In this document: in pieces, positions 9,352 to 20,631 of the stretch
Layout of the letters: each line of letters starts with the position of its first letter
How positions within the stretch are numbered: the stretch's first letter is position 1
Origin: an uncultured Haliea sp.
Lineage (GTDB): Bacteria > Pseudomonadota > Gammaproteobacteria > Pseudomonadales > Halieaceae
NCBI GenBank assembly: GCA_913062625.1
Contig: CAJXWP010000005.1
Span: forward strand, 28,949 to 92,948
DNA length: 64,000 bases
Direction: 5' to 3'
Notes under the pieces: model-generated
Seen by the model: only the letters and a program-made list of their open reading frames with translations
What the model was told of the DNA's origin: nothing
The model's database searches: none
Made by a program: the position numbers and the translations under genes

Positions 9352-9445
9352 TAGAGGGGAGGCTCTGCTTTGTATTTTTCTCGAGGGAGCAGTGTACTTT
9401 ATTCCGTTTTAAAGCGCATTCACGGGCTTTCTGTGGCTGTGGTAA

Positions 9446-9474
9446 TTGTGCTGCAGTGCACTTGTACTTATACT
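9446..9474 (+). promoter_or_regulatory. Candidate sigma-70 promoter for guaB
   Basis: TTGTGC (9446-9451) and TATACT (9469-9474) are separated by 17 bases, about 40 bases upstream of guaB ATG 9516. Both boxes match the consensus well and the position fits a short leader. Confidence 0.6.
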
Positions 9475-9515
9475 TGCGGGTTCTATTTATTCTCACTAGC
9501 TGGAGAGCCACCCCT

Positions 9516-10985
9516 ATGCTGCGTATTGCTCAGGAAGCCCTTACTTTTGACGATGTGCTGCTGGTTCCAGGGTATTCTGAGGTAGTGGCTAGCGACGTAT
9601 CCCTGTGTACGCAGCTTACCCGCGGTATAAGTCTGAATATCCCTCTTGTGTCCGCAGCTATGGATACGGTGACCGAGTTTCGCCTCGCTATCGCTATTGC
9701 TCAGGAAGGCGGCATGGGCATTATCCACAAGAACATGACAATCGCAGAGCAAGCGGAACAGGTTCGCAAGGTTAAAAAGTTCGAAAGTGGTGTTGTAAAG
9801 GACCCCATTACTATTCAGCAAGGGGCCACTATTACCGACCTGATTGCACTAACCGGCGCGCATGGCATATCCGGGGTGCCCGTGCTCAATGGCGAAGATC
9901 TGGTAGGTATTGTGACTCGTCGCGATGTGCGCTTTGAGTCTAATCCACAAAAGCTGGTTTCGGCCATTATGACGCCTCGCGATAAATTGGTGACGGTGAA
10001 GGAGGGCGCTGACCTGGCCGAAGTGCAGGAGCTGCTGCATCGACACCGTATTGAGAAGGTGCTGGTGGTGAATGATGCATTTGATTTATGCGGCATGATC
10101 ACGGTGAAGGATTTCGATAAGGCTGAGAGCTTCCCCCATGCGTGCAAAGACTCCTACGGCCATCTTCGTGTGGGGGCGTCAATTGGCACCAGTGCGGATA
10201 CGGATGATCGGGTAGAGGCGCTGGTTGCTGTGGGTGTTGATGTGCTTGTGGTGGATACGGCGCACGGACATTCACGCAATGTCATCAACAGAATCAAAAT
10301 GATCAAGCAGTGCTTTCCCTCGGTGCAGGTGATCGGTGGCAATATCGCCACTGCCGCAGCTGCGGTCGCTTTGGCAGAGGCCGGTGTGGATGGCGTTAAG
10401 GTGGGTATCGGTCCGGGTTCCATTTGTACGACTCGTATTGTCACCGGTACCGGGGTGCCTCAGATTACCGCGATCTCCAACGTAAGCCAGGCTCTTGCAG
10501 GCACGGGCATTCCCGTCATCGCTGACGGTGGCATTCGGTTCTCCGGTGACATCGCGAAGGCTATTGTGGCCGGAGCACATTCGATCATGGTGGGTAGTAT
10601 GTTTGCCGGTACCGAGGAGGCGCCGGGAGAAGTTGAACTTTATCAGGGCAGAACCTATAAAGCCTATCGGGGAATGGGTTCGCTGGCAGCGATGTCCCAG
10701 ACGCAAGGCTCCTCTGATCGTTACTTTCAGGACACCAGCCGAGGTGCAGAAAAGCTCGTGCCTGAAGGTATCGAGGGTCGTGTCCCCTATAAGGGCCCGG
10801 TCTCAAGTATCATCCATCAACTCATGGGAGGTGTGCGCTCCGCTATGGGGTATACCGGTAGCGCTTCTATGGAAGCCATGCGCACTGAGCCTGAATTTGT
10901 GCGTGTCACTAGTGCCGGTATGGCCGAGAGCCATGTTCACGACGTGTCAATTACTAAGGAAGCGCCTAACTATCCAGTGAGTTAG
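9516..10985 (+). CDS. guaB: Inosine-5'-monophosphate dehydrogenase
   Basis: Oxidises IMP to XMP with NAD+, the first committed step of GMP synthesis. The product is 489 residues, almost the same as the E. coli enzyme. The N-terminus [20 protein letters not shown] is the family signature. A pair of CBS domains is inserted at about 95-205. The catalytic loop [15 protein letters not shown] carries the nucleophilic cysteine, and [12 protein letters not shown] and YRGMGS follow as expected. ATG 9516 is chosen because GGAGAG lies just upstream and it aligns with known N-termini; an in-frame extension to 9456 is not supported. It is followed by guaA after a hairpin. Confidence 0.97.
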   Translation: MLRIAQEALTFDDVLLVPGYSEVVASDVSLCTQLTRGISLNIPLVSAAMDTVTEFRLAIAIAQEGGMGIIHKNMTIAEQAEQVRKVKKFESGVVKDPITIQQGATITDLIALTGAHGISGVPVLNGEDLVGIVTRRDVRFESNPQKLVSAIMTPRDKLVTVKEGADLAEVQELLHRHRIEKVLVVNDAFDLCGMITVKDFDKAESFPHACKDSYGHLRVGASIGTSADTDDRVEALVAVGVDVLVVDTAHGHSRNVINRIKMIKQCFPSVQVIGGNIATAAAAVALAEAGVDGVKVGIGPGSICTTRIVTGTGVPQITAISNVSQALAGTGIPVIADGGIRFSGDIAKAIVAGAHSIMVGSMFAGTEEAPGEVELYQGRTYKAYRGMGSLAAMSQTQGSSDRYFQDTSRGAEKLVPEGIEGRVPYKGPVSSIIHQLMGGVRSAMGYTGSASMEAMRTEPEFVRVTSAGMAESHVHDVSITKEAPNYPVS

Positions 10986-11005
10986 ACCTTTGAGAAACGT
11001 CATTG

Positions 11006-11020
11006 CCGACCTTAGGTCGG
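11006..11020 (+). terminator. Hairpin between guaB and guaA
   Basis: A perfect inverted repeat CCGACC-TTA-GGTCGG (6-bp stem, 3-base loop) in the 105-base guaB-guaA gap. It is followed by only TTT, so it is a weak terminator or a processing/attenuation hairpin rather than a full stop. Confidence 0.45.
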
Positions 11021-11090
11021 TTTCGCCACACTGGGCGGTAGCGGGTGCCGCTGCACCAGTGATCATCCAATTTTTCAGTCAGGACAAACC

Positions 11091-12668
11091 ATGAGCGCAG
11101 ACATTCACGCCCAGAAAATTCTTATCCTGGATTTTGGTTCACAGTACACACAGCTGATCGCCCGACGGGTTCGAGAAGTGGGTGTCTACAGTGAGATTCG
11201 CGCTTTTGACATGAGCGAAGAGGCGGTGCGGGCGTTTAACCCCAGCGGGGTCATTCTGTCCGGCGGGCCAAAGTCAGTAGCCGATGAAGGATCCCCGCGG
11301 ACGCCGGACTGTGTGTTTAACTTGGGCGTACCCGTACTTGGGATATGTTATGGCATGCAGACTATGGCTAAGCACTTTGGTGGCACGGTGGTCGCGTCAT
11401 CCGTCAGCGAGTTTGGTTACGCCCAGATAACACAGGTTGGTAATGGCAGGTTGCTGCACGATATCTCCGATCATGCCGCCGAGGATGGTAGAGGTCTGCT
11501 GGATGTGTGGATGAGCCACGGGGATAAAGTGGTGGAGTTGCCGCCAGACTTCGAATTGATGGCTGAAACCCCAAGTTGCCCCATCGCAGGCATGGCACAT
11601 AAAGACAAACCCTTTTTCGGAATCCAGTTTCATCCTGAGGTGACCCATACCTTGCAGGGTGCCCGTATCTTCGAACACTTTGTGCTTGAGCAGTGTGGCT
11701 GTGAGGTGCTTTGGACGCCCGCCAACATTGTCGACGATGCTATTGCCCGCGTAAAAGCCCTAGTGGGTAAAGACAAGGTGCTGCTGGGCTTATCAGGGGG
11801 TGTGGATTCTTCCGTAGTGGCGGCCCTGTTGCATCGTGCTATTGGCGATCAGCTAACCTGTGTGTTTGTGGACAATGGATTGCTGCGTCTGAATGAAGGC
11901 GACCAGGTGATGGAGATGTTCGCCCGCAATATGGGGGTGAAGGTCCTGCGCAGAGACTGTGAGGCGCTGTTTCTGGGCCGGCTCAAAGACGTTTCTGACC
12001 CTGAAGCGAAACGAAAAGTCATTGGCAACACCTTCATCGATGTGTTCGATGAGGAAGCAGGGAAACTGACTGGAGTGAAATGGCTGGCTCAGGGCACCAT
12101 CTATCCCGATGTGATTGAGTCTGCTGGAGGCAAGACCGGCAACGCCCATAACATCAAGTCGCACCATAATGTGGGTGGACTGCCAGATGACATGAGTTTC
12201 GAGCTCGTAGAACCGTTGCGTGAATTGTTCAAGGATGAGGTGCGCAGGATAGGCCTGGAACTCGGCCTGCCCTATGACATGGTGTATCGCCATCCCTTTC
12301 CCGGCCCAGGTTTGGGCGTTCGGATTTTAGGAGAAGTAAAGAGGGAGTATGCTGACCTGCTGCGCTTGGCAGACGCTATTTTTATTGAGGAGTTGCACCG
12401 GGACGACTATTACCATAAAACCAGCCAGGCCTTTGCTGTTTTCCTGCCGGTGAAGTCAGTGGGTGTGGTCGGTGATGCGCGCCGCTATGAGTATGTTATT
12501 GCACTGCGGGCAGTAGAGACGGTGGACTTCATGACCGCGCGATGGGCGCATTTACCCTACGAATTACTCGAGCGCACGTCGAATCGTATTATTAATGAGA
12601 TTTCCGGTGTTTCCCGTGTGACTTACGATATCAGCAGTAAACCTCCTGCGACTATTGAGTGGGAGTAA
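11091..12668 (+). CDS. guaA: GMP synthase (glutamine-hydrolysing)
   Basis: Converts XMP to GMP using ATP and glutamine. The product is 525 residues, the standard length. The N-terminal class I glutamine amidotransferase has the nucleophile in GICYGMQTM and the His/Glu pair in QFHPEVTHT. The ATP-pyrophosphatase domain begins with the P-loop LSGGVDSSV at about residue 230. The C-terminal dimerisation domain ends with [15 protein letters not shown], typical of GuaA. The Shine-Dalgarno region (CAGGACA) precedes ATG 11091. It is downstream of guaB and followed closely by tadA. Confidence 0.97.
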   Translation: MSADIHAQKILILDFGSQYTQLIARRVREVGVYSEIRAFDMSEEAVRAFNPSGVILSGGPKSVADEGSPRTPDCVFNLGVPVLGICYGMQTMAKHFGGTVVASSVSEFGYAQITQVGNGRLLHDISDHAAEDGRGLLDVWMSHGDKVVELPPDFELMAETPSCPIAGMAHKDKPFFGIQFHPEVTHTLQGARIFEHFVLEQCGCEVLWTPANIVDDAIARVKALVGKDKVLLGLSGGVDSSVVAALLHRAIGDQLTCVFVDNGLLRLNEGDQVMEMFARNMGVKVLRRDCEALFLGRLKDVSDPEAKRKVIGNTFIDVFDEEAGKLTGVKWLAQGTIYPDVIESAGGKTGNAHNIKSHHNVGGLPDDMSFELVEPLRELFKDEVRRIGLELGLPYDMVYRHPFPGPGLGVRILGEVKREYADLLRLADAIFIEELHRDDYYHKTSQAFAVFLPVKSVGVVGDARRYEYVIALRAVETVDFMTARWAHLPYELLERTSNRIINEISGVSRVTYDISSKPPATIEWE

Positions 12669-12672
12669 TGCG

Positions 12673-13131
12673 GTGTCATCCAATGTAAGTCACGAGGATT
12701 GGATGCGCCGTGCTCTGGCGCTGGCGGATCGTGCTGCCAATGAAGGCGAAGTTCCAGTAGGGGCTGTTGTCGTGCGCGATGGGCAGTTGCTGGGAGAGGG
12801 TTGGAACCAAGTCATTGCAACACAAGATCCCAGTGGTCACGCAGAGATCGTTGCCTTGCGCGATGCCGCGCAATCTATTGGTAACTATCGTCTGGCGGGA
12901 GCAACCCTGTATGTTACTTTGGAGCCCTGCACCATGTGTGCCGGAGCGCTAGTGCATGCCCGCATCGCGCATCTCGTATTTGGTGCTAAGGAGCCTCGTG
13001 CGGGGGTGGTGTGTAGTGCCTGTTCGTTGCTAGACGAGCCCTGGTTTAACCACCAGATGAGTTGGCAGGCTGACGTATTGGCAGAGGAATCTAGTGCTCG
13101 CCTGCGAGCGTTTTTTAAGGCGCGGCGCTAG
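12673..13131 (+). CDS. tadA: tRNA(adenine34) deaminase
   Basis: Converts A34 to inosine in the anticodon wobble position of tRNA-Arg(ACG). The product is 152 residues. The zinc-binding cytidine-deaminase fold is intact: H56-A-E58 (GHAEIVAL) with E58 as the proton shuttle, and PCTMC with C86 and C89. The GTG start at 12673 is chosen because GGGAG (12661-12665) lies 7 bases upstream and the N-terminus then matches TadA proteins (EDWMRRALALADRA). It lies 4 bases after guaA, so the two are probably co-transcribed. It is convergent with mltF. Confidence 0.95.
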   Translation: MSSNVSHEDWMRRALALADRAANEGEVPVGAVVVRDGQLLGEGWNQVIATQDPSGHAEIVALRDAAQSIGNYRLAGATLYVTLEPCTMCAGALVHARIAHLVFGAKEPRAGVVCSACSLLDEPWFNHQMSWQADVLAEESSARLRAFFKARR

Positions 13132-13178
13132 TCAATCTGCTGTTGATTAACCATGACAAAAGCCTGCTAATTCGGCGG

Positions 13179-14603
13179 TTAAAATGTTTGCAGCTGTAAA
13201 TTGTCTATTCCCTCGGGAAAATAATCTTCACTGCCTAGTGGCGGCGGCTGTTTGTCGGGAATATCTTGCCACACGAGAATGCTGTAGTAGTGGCGTATGT
13301 TCTGCACCAGAGTAACGGCTTCGTTTCCGCGAGCGTAGCCGTGACGTGTTTTGTCGTAGTACTTTGACTCTTGCAAAAGCGGTAATTTCTGCATCACATC
13401 CTGCCACAGATCTGGGTTACCGCCCTGGCGTTGAGTGATTACCCGCGCATCCTCCAGATGACCTAGACCGATGTTGTAGGCCGCCAGCGCCATCCAAGTG
13501 CGATCTGGCTCCTTTAATCTTTTGGGCAAACGTCGTTTCAGGTCTTTCAGGTATCGAGCGCCACCACGAAGGCTCTGGGTGACGTCGAGACGATTGTCTA
13601 CTCCTAGCTCTAGGGCCGTTGATTTTGTTAACATCATCATGCCGCGCACGCCTGTAGGTGAGGTCGCTTTTGGATCCCAGCGCGACTCTTGGTAGGCCAT
13701 TGCAGCCAGCAGGTGCCAGTCCATCTGGTATTCTGTGGCGACTTGTCGAATGAGCCTGCGGTACAGCGGCAGAGTTTGGCGCATGTTCTGGGTAAACACG
13801 TGCGCGCTGATGCGCGACACACCATCGGTATGTCCAAAATGCTCTTCTCGTAGCCTCGCCATTGTTCCATCACTGTTTAGGCGTTCTAAAAAGTTGTTGA
13901 TGAACGTGATGAGATGCGTGTTGTCGGTGTCAGGCGCCAGATACCAAACCATATCCTGTTCTTCGTACAGGTCAAAGGCGACTTTCTGGCGTGGGTAGAG
14001 GCTTTGCTGGACAGCAAACTCATTGGAGTCGACGATGGCGACATCTGCTTGCCCTAATTTGAGTAGTTCCAGTAATTGCATGGTGTCTGCCTCATCTATC
14101 TCTTCCCATGTTAGACCTGGCTCCTCATTTTTTTGCAGCGAGTGTAACGTGTCGACGTGGCTGGACTCTGCCAGAACAACAATATCCATTGCGGTTAAGT
14201 CCGATACGCTGCGGGGTCTGAAATTACCTGCGACATAAACCACCTGCGGCGTAAGCTGGTTATAGGCAATGGAATGGGGATAGCGAGCTGCTCGGCCTTC
14301 CGTGAGGGTTAGCCCTGCCGCTGCGATATCTGCTTCTTTGTCGCTCAGCTGTGTAAAAAGGTCGTACAGGTTGAATGCACTTGTGATCCTCAGCGTTACA
14401 CCCAGCTCCTCTGCCAGCAGGCCTGTTAGAGCATACTCAAAGCCGGTCGGGCCGTTTTTGTCCAGGTAGTAGGTGGTGGGGCTGTTGCGGCTCACTACGA
14501 CCAATTCGCCCTCCGATTGGATCGTCTCAAACGAGTCCTGTGCTTCGCAGCCAACCAGCATGCACAGTGACGTTACGATCAGTATTATTGTGAAAAGCCT
14601 CAT
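13179..14603 (-). CDS. mltF: Membrane-bound lytic murein transglycosylase F
   Basis: Cleaves peptidoglycan glycan strands to anhydromuropeptides, anchored on the inner face of the outer membrane. The product is 474 residues. A lipoprotein signal ends in LVGC (Cys19). An N-terminal periplasmic-binding-protein-like regulatory domain (about 30-260) precedes a C-terminal SLT lysozyme-like domain (about 285-430). The catalytic glutamate is E306 in AMAYQESRW, followed by SPTGVRGMMML and the AAYNIGLGHL motif. Architecture and length match MltF. It is divergent from purL, as in Pseudomonas. Confidence 0.95.
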   Translation of the reverse strand: MRLFTIILIVTSLCMLVGCEAQDSFETIQSEGELVVVSRNSPTTYYLDKNGPTGFEYALTGLLAEELGVTLRITSAFNLYDLFTQLSDKEADIAAAGLTLTEGRAARYPHSIAYNQLTPQVVYVAGNFRPRSVSDLTAMDIVVLAESSHVDTLHSLQKNEEPGLTWEEIDEADTMQLLELLKLGQADVAIVDSNEFAVQQSLYPRQKVAFDLYEEQDMVWYLAPDTDNTHLITFINNFLERLNSDGTMARLREEHFGHTDGVSRISAHVFTQNMRQTLPLYRRLIRQVATEYQMDWHLLAAMAYQESRWDPKATSPTGVRGMMMLTKSTALELGVDNRLDVTQSLRGGARYLKDLKRRLPKRLKEPDRTWMALAAYNIGLGHLEDARVITQRQGGNPDLWQDVMQKLPLLQESKYYDKTRHGYARGNEAVTLVQNIRHYYSILVWQDIPDKQPPPLGSEDYFPEGIDNLQLQTF

Positions 14604-14745
14604 GCCGACTATTCTAGCGGTACCCAGGAGGCGCTCCCAGTCTTAATTAGCATGGTAATTCGGTGTAATTTCGGTTATCGAAGCGAGATCAAATGCAGTA
14701 CACTGACGCTTCCTTGAAATGCCTCCTTTTGGAGTTCTTCACAGC

Positions 14746-17700
14746 ATGTTATCTCTGCGCGGCGCTCCCGCTCTATCCGAATTTCGCCTGAAAAAATTGG
14801 CACAAAGAATCTCGGAAATCCATCCCGGCATCCAGATTCTTCGGGCCGAATTTGTCCACCTTGTCCAGTTACATCGGCCGCTGACGGAGCAGCGCCAAAA
14901 AATACTTGGCAGTTTGCTTACGTACGGGCCTTCGTTGCCCGTCGCTGGCGATGAAGCGCTGGAAAACGCCACCTTATTGCTGGTGATCCCTAGGCCGGGC
15001 ACGGTCTCTCCCTGGTCTAGCAAAGCTACCGATATCGCCCACAACTGCGGTCTGCATGAGATTGAACGTCTGGAGCGAGGTTTGGCTTGGCATCTCAATC
15101 TGCCTGCAGAGTTTACTGCATCGGCGCGTCAAGCCCTTGAGGCGCTTGTGCACGATCGAATGACGGAGACTATTGTTTCCGCTATCGCGTCTGCGCAGCA
15201 GTTATTTCAGCATGCAGCGCCCCGACCCATAGAAGCGGTGGATGTGCTGAGCAACGGTCGCCAGGCGCTGTTGGACGCGAACCACACGCTAGGGCTTGCG
15301 CTCGCCGATGATGAAATAGACTACTTATGTGACGCGTTTATCGCTCTTGGGCGCAACCCCAGCGACGTTGAGTTAATGATGTTCGCGCAGGCCAATTCGG
15401 AACATTGCCGCCACAAAATATTTAACGCTGATTGGACCATTGACGGCACGCCACAGGCGCATTCGTTGTTCAATATGATTCGCAACACCAATGCGTGTGG
15501 CGGTGAGAATGTGCTCTCGGCGTATTCTGATAATGCGGCGGTCGTGGCGGGACCCGTTGCCGGACGGTTTTATCCCGACCCGCAGTCCGGTGAGTACGGC
15601 GCCTCTCAAGAGAGCATCCATCTCTTAATGAAAGTTGAGACGCACAATCATCCGACGGCTATCGCACCGTTCGCGGGAGCGGGGACAGGCGCCGGTGGCG
15701 AAATTCGTGACGAAGGTGCTGTCGGTCGCGGTTCCAAGCCTAAAGTGGGTTTGACCGGTTTTTCGGTGTCCAATCTGAATATTCCTGAGTTTGAGCAGCC
15801 TTGGGAGTTTGATTATGGCAAGCCCGGTCGAATCGTCAGTGCTCTGGACATCATGTTGGAAGGGCCCATTGGCGCCGCGGCATTTAATAACGAGTTTGGC
15901 CGCCCCAATATTTGCGGCTACTTTCGCAGCTTTGAAGTGACCGCGCCGGGAGTCAGCGCGCCCGAAATACGGGGTTATCACAAACCCATCATGATCGCCG
16001 GTGGCTATGGCAATGTCCGTCAGGAGCATGTGGAGAAAGGGGAATATCGGCCGGGGGCCAAGTTGATTGCACTGGGCGGTCCGGCAATGCTGATCGGTCT
16101 GGGCGGGAGTGCTGCTTCATCCATGTCTAGCGGACAAAGCCATGCCGATCTTGATTTTGCTTCCGTACAGCGGCAAAACCCGGAGATGGAGCGGCGTTGT
16201 CAGGAGGTTATCGACCGTTGCTGGCAGTTGGGCGAGGATAATCCGATTGCCTTTATCCATGATGTAGGCGCCGGTGGATTGTCCAATGCATTTCCCGAAC
16301 TGGTGAAGGACGGCGGCCGCGGCGGACGCTTTGATTTGCGCGCTGTGCCAAATGATGAGCCGGGCATGTCGCCGCTAGAGATTTGGTGTAACGAATCTCA
16401 GGAACGCTATGTGATGGCCGTGGAGCCAGAGAACCTGGCGCGCTTTGAGGCGATTTGCGATCGCGAACGCTGTCCTTTTGCCGTAGTCGGTGAAGCAACG
16501 GAAGCACTGAATTTGCAACTTACCGACAGTCAATTTGGCAATGTGCCGGTGGATATGTCCATGTCTGTGTTGTTTGGCAAGCCGCCGCGCATGAGTCGTG
16601 AGGTTCGTCGTCAGGCTATTCAGCACGAAGCCCTGCATCTGGACATTTCGGTGCAAGAAGCCGTGGAGCGCGTTTTGCAGGTGCCGAGTGTCGCCAGCAA
16701 GAATTTTTTGATTACCATTGGTGATCGCTCGGTAACGGGTATGGTGGCTCGCGACCAGATGGTTGGTCCCTGGCAGGTCCCCGTCGCGGATTGCGCGGTG
16801 ACAACCGTGTCTTATGACTCTTTTGCTGGAGAAGCCATGGCCATGGGTGAGCGCACCCCGTTGGCGCTGATAAATGGCCCCGCTTCCGGACGCATGGCGG
16901 TTGCCGAAGCCATTACCAATATTTGCGCAGCGGCCATCGGGGATATTCGCGACATCAAGCTGTCGGCCAACTGGATGTGTGCTGCAGGATACGGTGCTGA
17001 GGATGAGATATTATTTGACACCGTGCGGGCAGTCGGTATGGAATTTTGTCCCGCGCTGGGGATCACTATTCCGGTGGGTAAGGACTCCATGTCTATGCGC
17101 ACTACCTGGAAGGAAGAGGGCGAGAATAAATCAGTGACCGCGCCGATGTCGCTGATCGTCTCCGCGTTTTCGCCGGTGATCGATGCGCGTCTTTCCGTAA
17201 CCCCGCAGCTGAACTGTGAGGCTGATGCGTTTCTTGTGCTGCTGGATCTTGGTCGGGGAGCCAACCGAATGGGGGCTTCTGCTCTGGCTCAGGCCTGCGG
17301 TCAGACAGGCGATACTGTGCCGGACATGGACAGCGCAGCTGATCTAAAGGCTTTTTTTACGCTGGTGCAGCGCTATTTAACCCAGGGCCAAATAATGGCC
17401 TATCACGACCGCTCTGATGGCGGCTTGTTGACGACATTGTTGGAGATGGCTTTTGCCGGTCGCTGTGGCATAGAGATAGAGCTGTCAGAGCTGCCCGGTA
17501 GTGCGTTGGAAAAATTGTTTAATGAGGAAGCCGGAGCGGTACTGCAAATCGGCAGTTCGCAGCTGCACGATTTTCAACGACAGGCGGCAGAATTGGGGTT
17601 GGACGATTGCCTGTATGTGATCGGAAAGGCGGTCAGCGGTGATGCGGTGACTATGGTAAACGGAGCCGACGTTTTTCGCGACAGTCGGGCGCGTTTGCAG

Positions 17701-18639
17701 CAGCTATGGGCGCGCACGAGCTATGAATTACAGGCTCTGCGTGATAATCCTGCGTGTGCGTTGGAAGAGCATCGGCGACACACAGCGAAAGATCCTGGGC
17801 TGTCGGTGGGCTTGAGTTTTGATGTGAATGAGGACATTAGCGCCCCCTATATTGCAACCGGAGTGCGCCCGCGTGTCGCTGTCTTGCGAGAGCAGGGCGT
17901 CAATGGGCATGTAGAAATGGCAGCCGCTTTTCACCGAGCAGGCTTTGCGCCATTCGATGTGCATATGAGTGACCTTCTTAGTGGGCGCGTCGACTTGGCC
18001 GAGTTCAAGGGTCTCGTGGCCTGTGGCGGGTTCTCATACGGCGATGTGCTGGGTGCCGGTGAAGGCTGGGCCAAGAGCATTTTGTTTAATGAGTCGGTGC
18101 GCGCTGAGTTCAGTGCCTTTTTTGAGCGTGAAGATACGTTTACGCTCGGAGTCTGCAACGGTTGTCAGATGGTCTCGGCGCTCAAGGAGCTGATTCCTGG
18201 TGCTGCGCTTTGGCCGCGCTTCGTGCGCAACCGCTCGGAACAATTTGAGGCACGACTGGCTTTGGTTCGGGTTGAGTCCAGCCCTTCGATTCTGTTGTCG
18301 GATATGGCGGGTTCGCATCTGCCCATCGCGGTTGCGCATGGGGAGGGTCGTGCTCAGTTTGCTAGTATCCAGTCGCAGAGCGATTGTGAAGCCAGTGGTG
18401 CTGTGGTGTTGCGCTACATTGAGAACGACCTTGCGCTGGCAAACCGGTATCCCGCCAATCCTAATGGTTCTCCAGAGGGCATCACGGGTCTTACCAGTGA
18501 GGATGGCCGCGCCACGATCATGATGCCGCATCCAGAACGGGTTTATCGCACGATCCAGCATTCCTGGACACCTCCTCAATGGGGCGAGGATGGGGGCTGG
18601 TTGCGGATGTTTCGCAACGCCCGCCGCTGGCTGGGATGA
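14746..18639 (+). CDS. purL: Phosphoribosylformylglycinamidine synthase (single-chain PurL)
   Basis: Catalyses the ATP- and glutamine-dependent fourth step of purine synthesis (FGAR to FGAM). With start ATG 14746 the protein is 1297 residues, matching the large gammaproteobacterial form. Order: N-terminal PurS-like region, linker, two AIRS-type ATP-binding halves ([32 protein letters not shown]), and a C-terminal glutaminase domain (about 1035-1297). The glutaminase has the nucleophile in GVCNGCQM and a terminal His/Glu in [10 protein letters not shown]. An in-frame ATG at 14719 would add nine residues not seen in homologues; ATG 14746 gives the standard [12 protein letters not shown] start. 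Confidence 0.97.
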   Translation: MLSLRGAPALSEFRLKKLAQRISEIHPGIQILRAEFVHLVQLHRPLTEQRQKILGSLLTYGPSLPVAGDEALENATLLLVIPRPGTVSPWSSKATDIAHNCGLHEIERLERGLAWHLNLPAEFTASARQALEALVHDRMTETIVSAIASAQQLFQHAAPRPIEAVDVLSNGRQALLDANHTLGLALADDEIDYLCDAFIALGRNPSDVELMMFAQANSEHCRHKIFNADWTIDGTPQAHSLFNMIRNTNACGGENVLSAYSDNAAVVAGPVAGRFYPDPQSGEYGASQESIHLLMKVETHNHPTAIAPFAGAGTGAGGEIRDEGAVGRGSKPKVGLTGFSVSNLNIPEFEQPWEFDYGKPGRIVSALDIMLEGPIGAAAFNNEFGRPNICGYFRSFEVTAPGVSAPEIRGYHKPIMIAGGYGNVRQEHVEKGEYRPGAKLIALGGPAMLIGLGGSAASSMSSGQSHADLDFASVQRQNPEMERRCQEVIDRCWQLGEDNPIAFIHDVGAGGLSNAFPELVKDGGRGGRFDLRAVPNDEPGMSPLEIWCNESQERYVMAVEPENLARFEAICDRERCPFAVVGEATEALNLQLTDSQFGNVPVDMSMSVLFGKPPRMSREVRRQAIQHEALHLDISVQEAVERVLQVPSVASKNFLITIGDRSVTGMVARDQMVGPWQVPVADCAVTTVSYDSFAGEAMAMGERTPLALINGPASGRMAVAEAITNICAAAIGDIRDIKLSANWMCAAGYGAEDEILFDTVRAVGMEFCPALGITIPVGKDSMSMRTTWKEEGENKSVTAPMSLIVSAFSPVIDARLSVTPQLNCEADAFLVLLDLGRGANRMGASALAQACGQTGDTVPDMDSAADLKAFFTLVQRYLTQGQIMAYHDRSDGGLLTTLLEMAFAGRCGIEIELSELPGSALEKLFNEEAGAVLQIGSSQLHDFQRQAAELGLDDCLYVIGKAVSGDAVTMVNGADVFRDSRARLQQLWARTSYELQALRDNPACALEEHRRHTAKDPGLSVGLSFDVNEDISAPYIATGVRPRVAVLREQGVNGHVEMAAAFHRAGFAPFDVHMSDLLSGRVDLAEFKGLVACGGFSYGDVLGAGEGWAKSILFNESVRAEFSAFFEREDTFTLGVCNGCQMVSALKELIPGAALWPRFVRNRSEQFEARLALVRVESSPSILLSDMAGSHLPIAVAHGEGRAQFASIQSQSDCEASGAVVLRYIENDLALANRYPANPNGSPEGITGLTSEDGRATIMMPHPERVYRTIQHSWTPPQWGEDGGWLRMFRNARRWLG

Positions 18640-18659
18640 GCGTGGTGCCGAAACGCCCC

Positions 18660-18687
18660 TTGTGGCCGCGGCCTGTTAATTTATAAT
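18660..18687 (+). promoter_or_regulatory. Candidate sigma-70 promoter for secDF
   Basis: TTGTGG (18660-18665), a 16-base spacer and a perfect TATAAT (18682-18687), 64 bases before secD. This fits independent transcription of secD-secF in the absence of the usual upstream tgt-yajC genes. Confidence 0.55.
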
Positions 18688-18750
18688 GGCGCACTTTTTT
18701 ACGTGGGGGCGCACTGAGCTCCCGAAAATTTTTTCAGTTAGAGCGACACT

Positions 18751-20631
18751 ATGCTAAATAAGTACCCGCTGTGGAAATACCTCCTCGTGCTGTCTACGTT
18801 GCTCCTAGGCCTGTTCTATGCGGCGCCCAATTTGTATGCGCCGGACCCTGCACTGCAGATTGCCGGACAAAGCAGTTCACAGCAGATTGACGATAAAACC
18901 TTGCGTCGAGCATTAAATGCGCTGGATGAGGCGGGGATCGCCTATTTTGGCCAAACGATTGATGCTAATGGTCGTCAGGCTCTCTTGCGCTTAGAAGATG
19001 CAGATCAGCAATTGGTGGCACAGGCCAGAGTCTCTCGCGCGTTGGGGGATGGGTTTATCGTGGCGCTTAACCTGGCTCCGACAACGCCAGACTGGCTGAG
19101 TGATTATGGCGGACAGCCGATGAAATTGGGGCTGGACCTTAGTGGTGGCGTGCATTTCAAGCTCGAAGTGGATGTTGACGCAGCAGTAGAACGCCGTATG
19201 GAGTACTTCGTAAACGACACGAAGCGGGCGTTGCGAGAGGATCGTATTCGTGGGCTTGTCAGGCTCAATTCTCAGGGGAAATTAGAAGCACGCTTTCAAA
19301 CGGAGGCATTGCGCGAGCAAGCGCGAGAGATTATTGCGCAGAACAGCCCAGAGCTGGAGATAGAGCGTGTCGATGAGGGCGATAGTTGGAGTTTGTTAGC
19401 GGCGATATCCCCGCAGGCTCGCGATGAGATTGAGAGTTACGCTGTCAGCCAGAATTTGACCACGTTGCGTAACCGGGTTAACGAATTGGGAGTGTCTGAG
19501 CCGCTGGTGCAGCGTCAGGGCAAGAACCGCATTGTGGTTGAGCTACCGGGCATTCAGGACACAGCGGAGGCCAAGCGTATTTTGGGCAAGGTGGCTAACC
19601 TCGAGTTCAGGTTGGTGGCCAATATGGATGCCGCTCAGTCCGACAAACAGCGTTTTGATTACCGCAGTGCTGACCGCAGCGGCGCGAGCGAGTGGTTAGA
19701 GCGTGATGTCATTATCACCGGGGAACGGGTTTCCACCGCACAGGCCAGCTTTGATCAGAACGGGCAACCCAATGTGCAGATCAGCTTGGACAGTGAGGGG
19801 GGCACCTTGATGTCTCGAGCCACACGCAACAATATTAAGCGTCGCATGGGCGTGTTGTTCATCGAGCGTAAGTATCGTACGCGCTATGAAGTCGACGAGG
19901 AGGGCGCCGAAGTTATCGTGAAGGTTCCCTATGATGAGAGAAAGATTCTCACGGCCCCAGTTATCCAGTCAGCCCTTGGTGCGCAGTTCCAGATCACCGG
20001 TCTCGACAATCCACTGGAATCTTCTGAGTTGGCGCTGATGCTGCGTGCCGGCGCGCTAGCAGCGCCCATCACTTTTGTCGAGGAGCGCACCGTTGGACCG
20101 TCTTTGGGTGCAGAAAATATTCGTCTTGGTGTCCGGTCCGTTTATTACGGTTTGACGCTGGTGCTGCTATTTATGGTCTTATATTACAGAGTTTTTGGCG
20201 TTGTGGCGGTGATTGCGCTGACCTCTAATTTGATTTTATTGGTGGCCGTGATGTCTATGCTGGGGGCCACGCTGACGCTTCCGGGTATCGCGGGTATTGT
20301 GCTAACGGTGGGTATGGCGGTAGATGCCAATGTGTTGATTTTTGCCCGAATCCGAGAGGAGCTCGTTAATGGACTGTCGCCGCAGATGGCGATCCACTCA
20401 GGCTTTGGACGTGCGTTCACCACTATTCTTGATGCCAACCTTACGACCCTTATCGTTGCTGTCATCCTCTATGCCGTGGGTACTGGCCCGATTAAGGGCT
20501 TTGCAGTGACTTTGTCGGTTGGTATTTTGACCTCGATGTTCACTGCAATACTGGGTACGCGTGCTCTGATTAATCTTGTCTATGGCGGGCGCCGTGTGCG
20601 GAAATTATCGATCGGGGGCCGTCAGTCATGA
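18751..20631 (+). CDS. secD: Protein translocase subunit SecD
   Basis: Inner-membrane partner of SecYEG that uses proton-motive force to pull proteins through in the late stage of export. The product is 626 residues, with one N-terminal helix (about 7-25), a large periplasmic P1 region (about 30-440) and five C-terminal helices (about 450-610). The GLDLSGGVHF motif after the first helix and the TVGMAVDANVLIFARIREEL motif of the RND-like core are present. Length fits the gammaproteobacterial form. It overlaps secF by 4 bases (ATGA). yajC, normally just upstream, is absent here. Confidence 0.97.
   Translation: MLNKYPLWKYLLVLSTLLLGLFYAAPNLYAPDPALQIAGQSSSQQIDDKTLRRALNALDEAGIAYFGQTIDANGRQALLRLEDADQQLVAQARVSRALGDGFIVALNLAPTTPDWLSDYGGQPMKLGLDLSGGVHFKLEVDVDAAVERRMEYFVNDTKRALREDRIRGLVRLNSQGKLEARFQTEALREQAREIIAQNSPELEIERVDEGDSWSLLAAISPQARDEIESYAVSQNLTTLRNRVNELGVSEPLVQRQGKNRIVVELPGIQDTAEAKRILGKVANLEFRLVANMDAAQSDKQRFDYRSADRSGASEWLERDVIITGERVSTAQASFDQNGQPNVQISLDSEGGTLMSRATRNNIKRRMGVLFIERKYRTRYEVDEEGAEVIVKVPYDERKILTAPVIQSALGAQFQITGLDNPLESSELALMLRAGALAAPITFVEERTVGPSLGAENIRLGVRSVYYGLTLVLLFMVLYYRVFGVVAVIALTSNLILLVAVMSMLGATLTLPGIAGIVLTVGMAVDANVLIFARIREELVNGLSPQMAIHSGFGRAFTTILDANLTTLIVAVILYAVGTGPIKGFAVTLSVGILTSMFTAILGTRALINLVYGGRRVRKLSIGGRQS

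Noticed and set aside
9456..9515. Upstream extension of IMP dehydrogenase
   Set aside because: The extension overlaps the likely promoter; ATG 9516 matches known N-termini.
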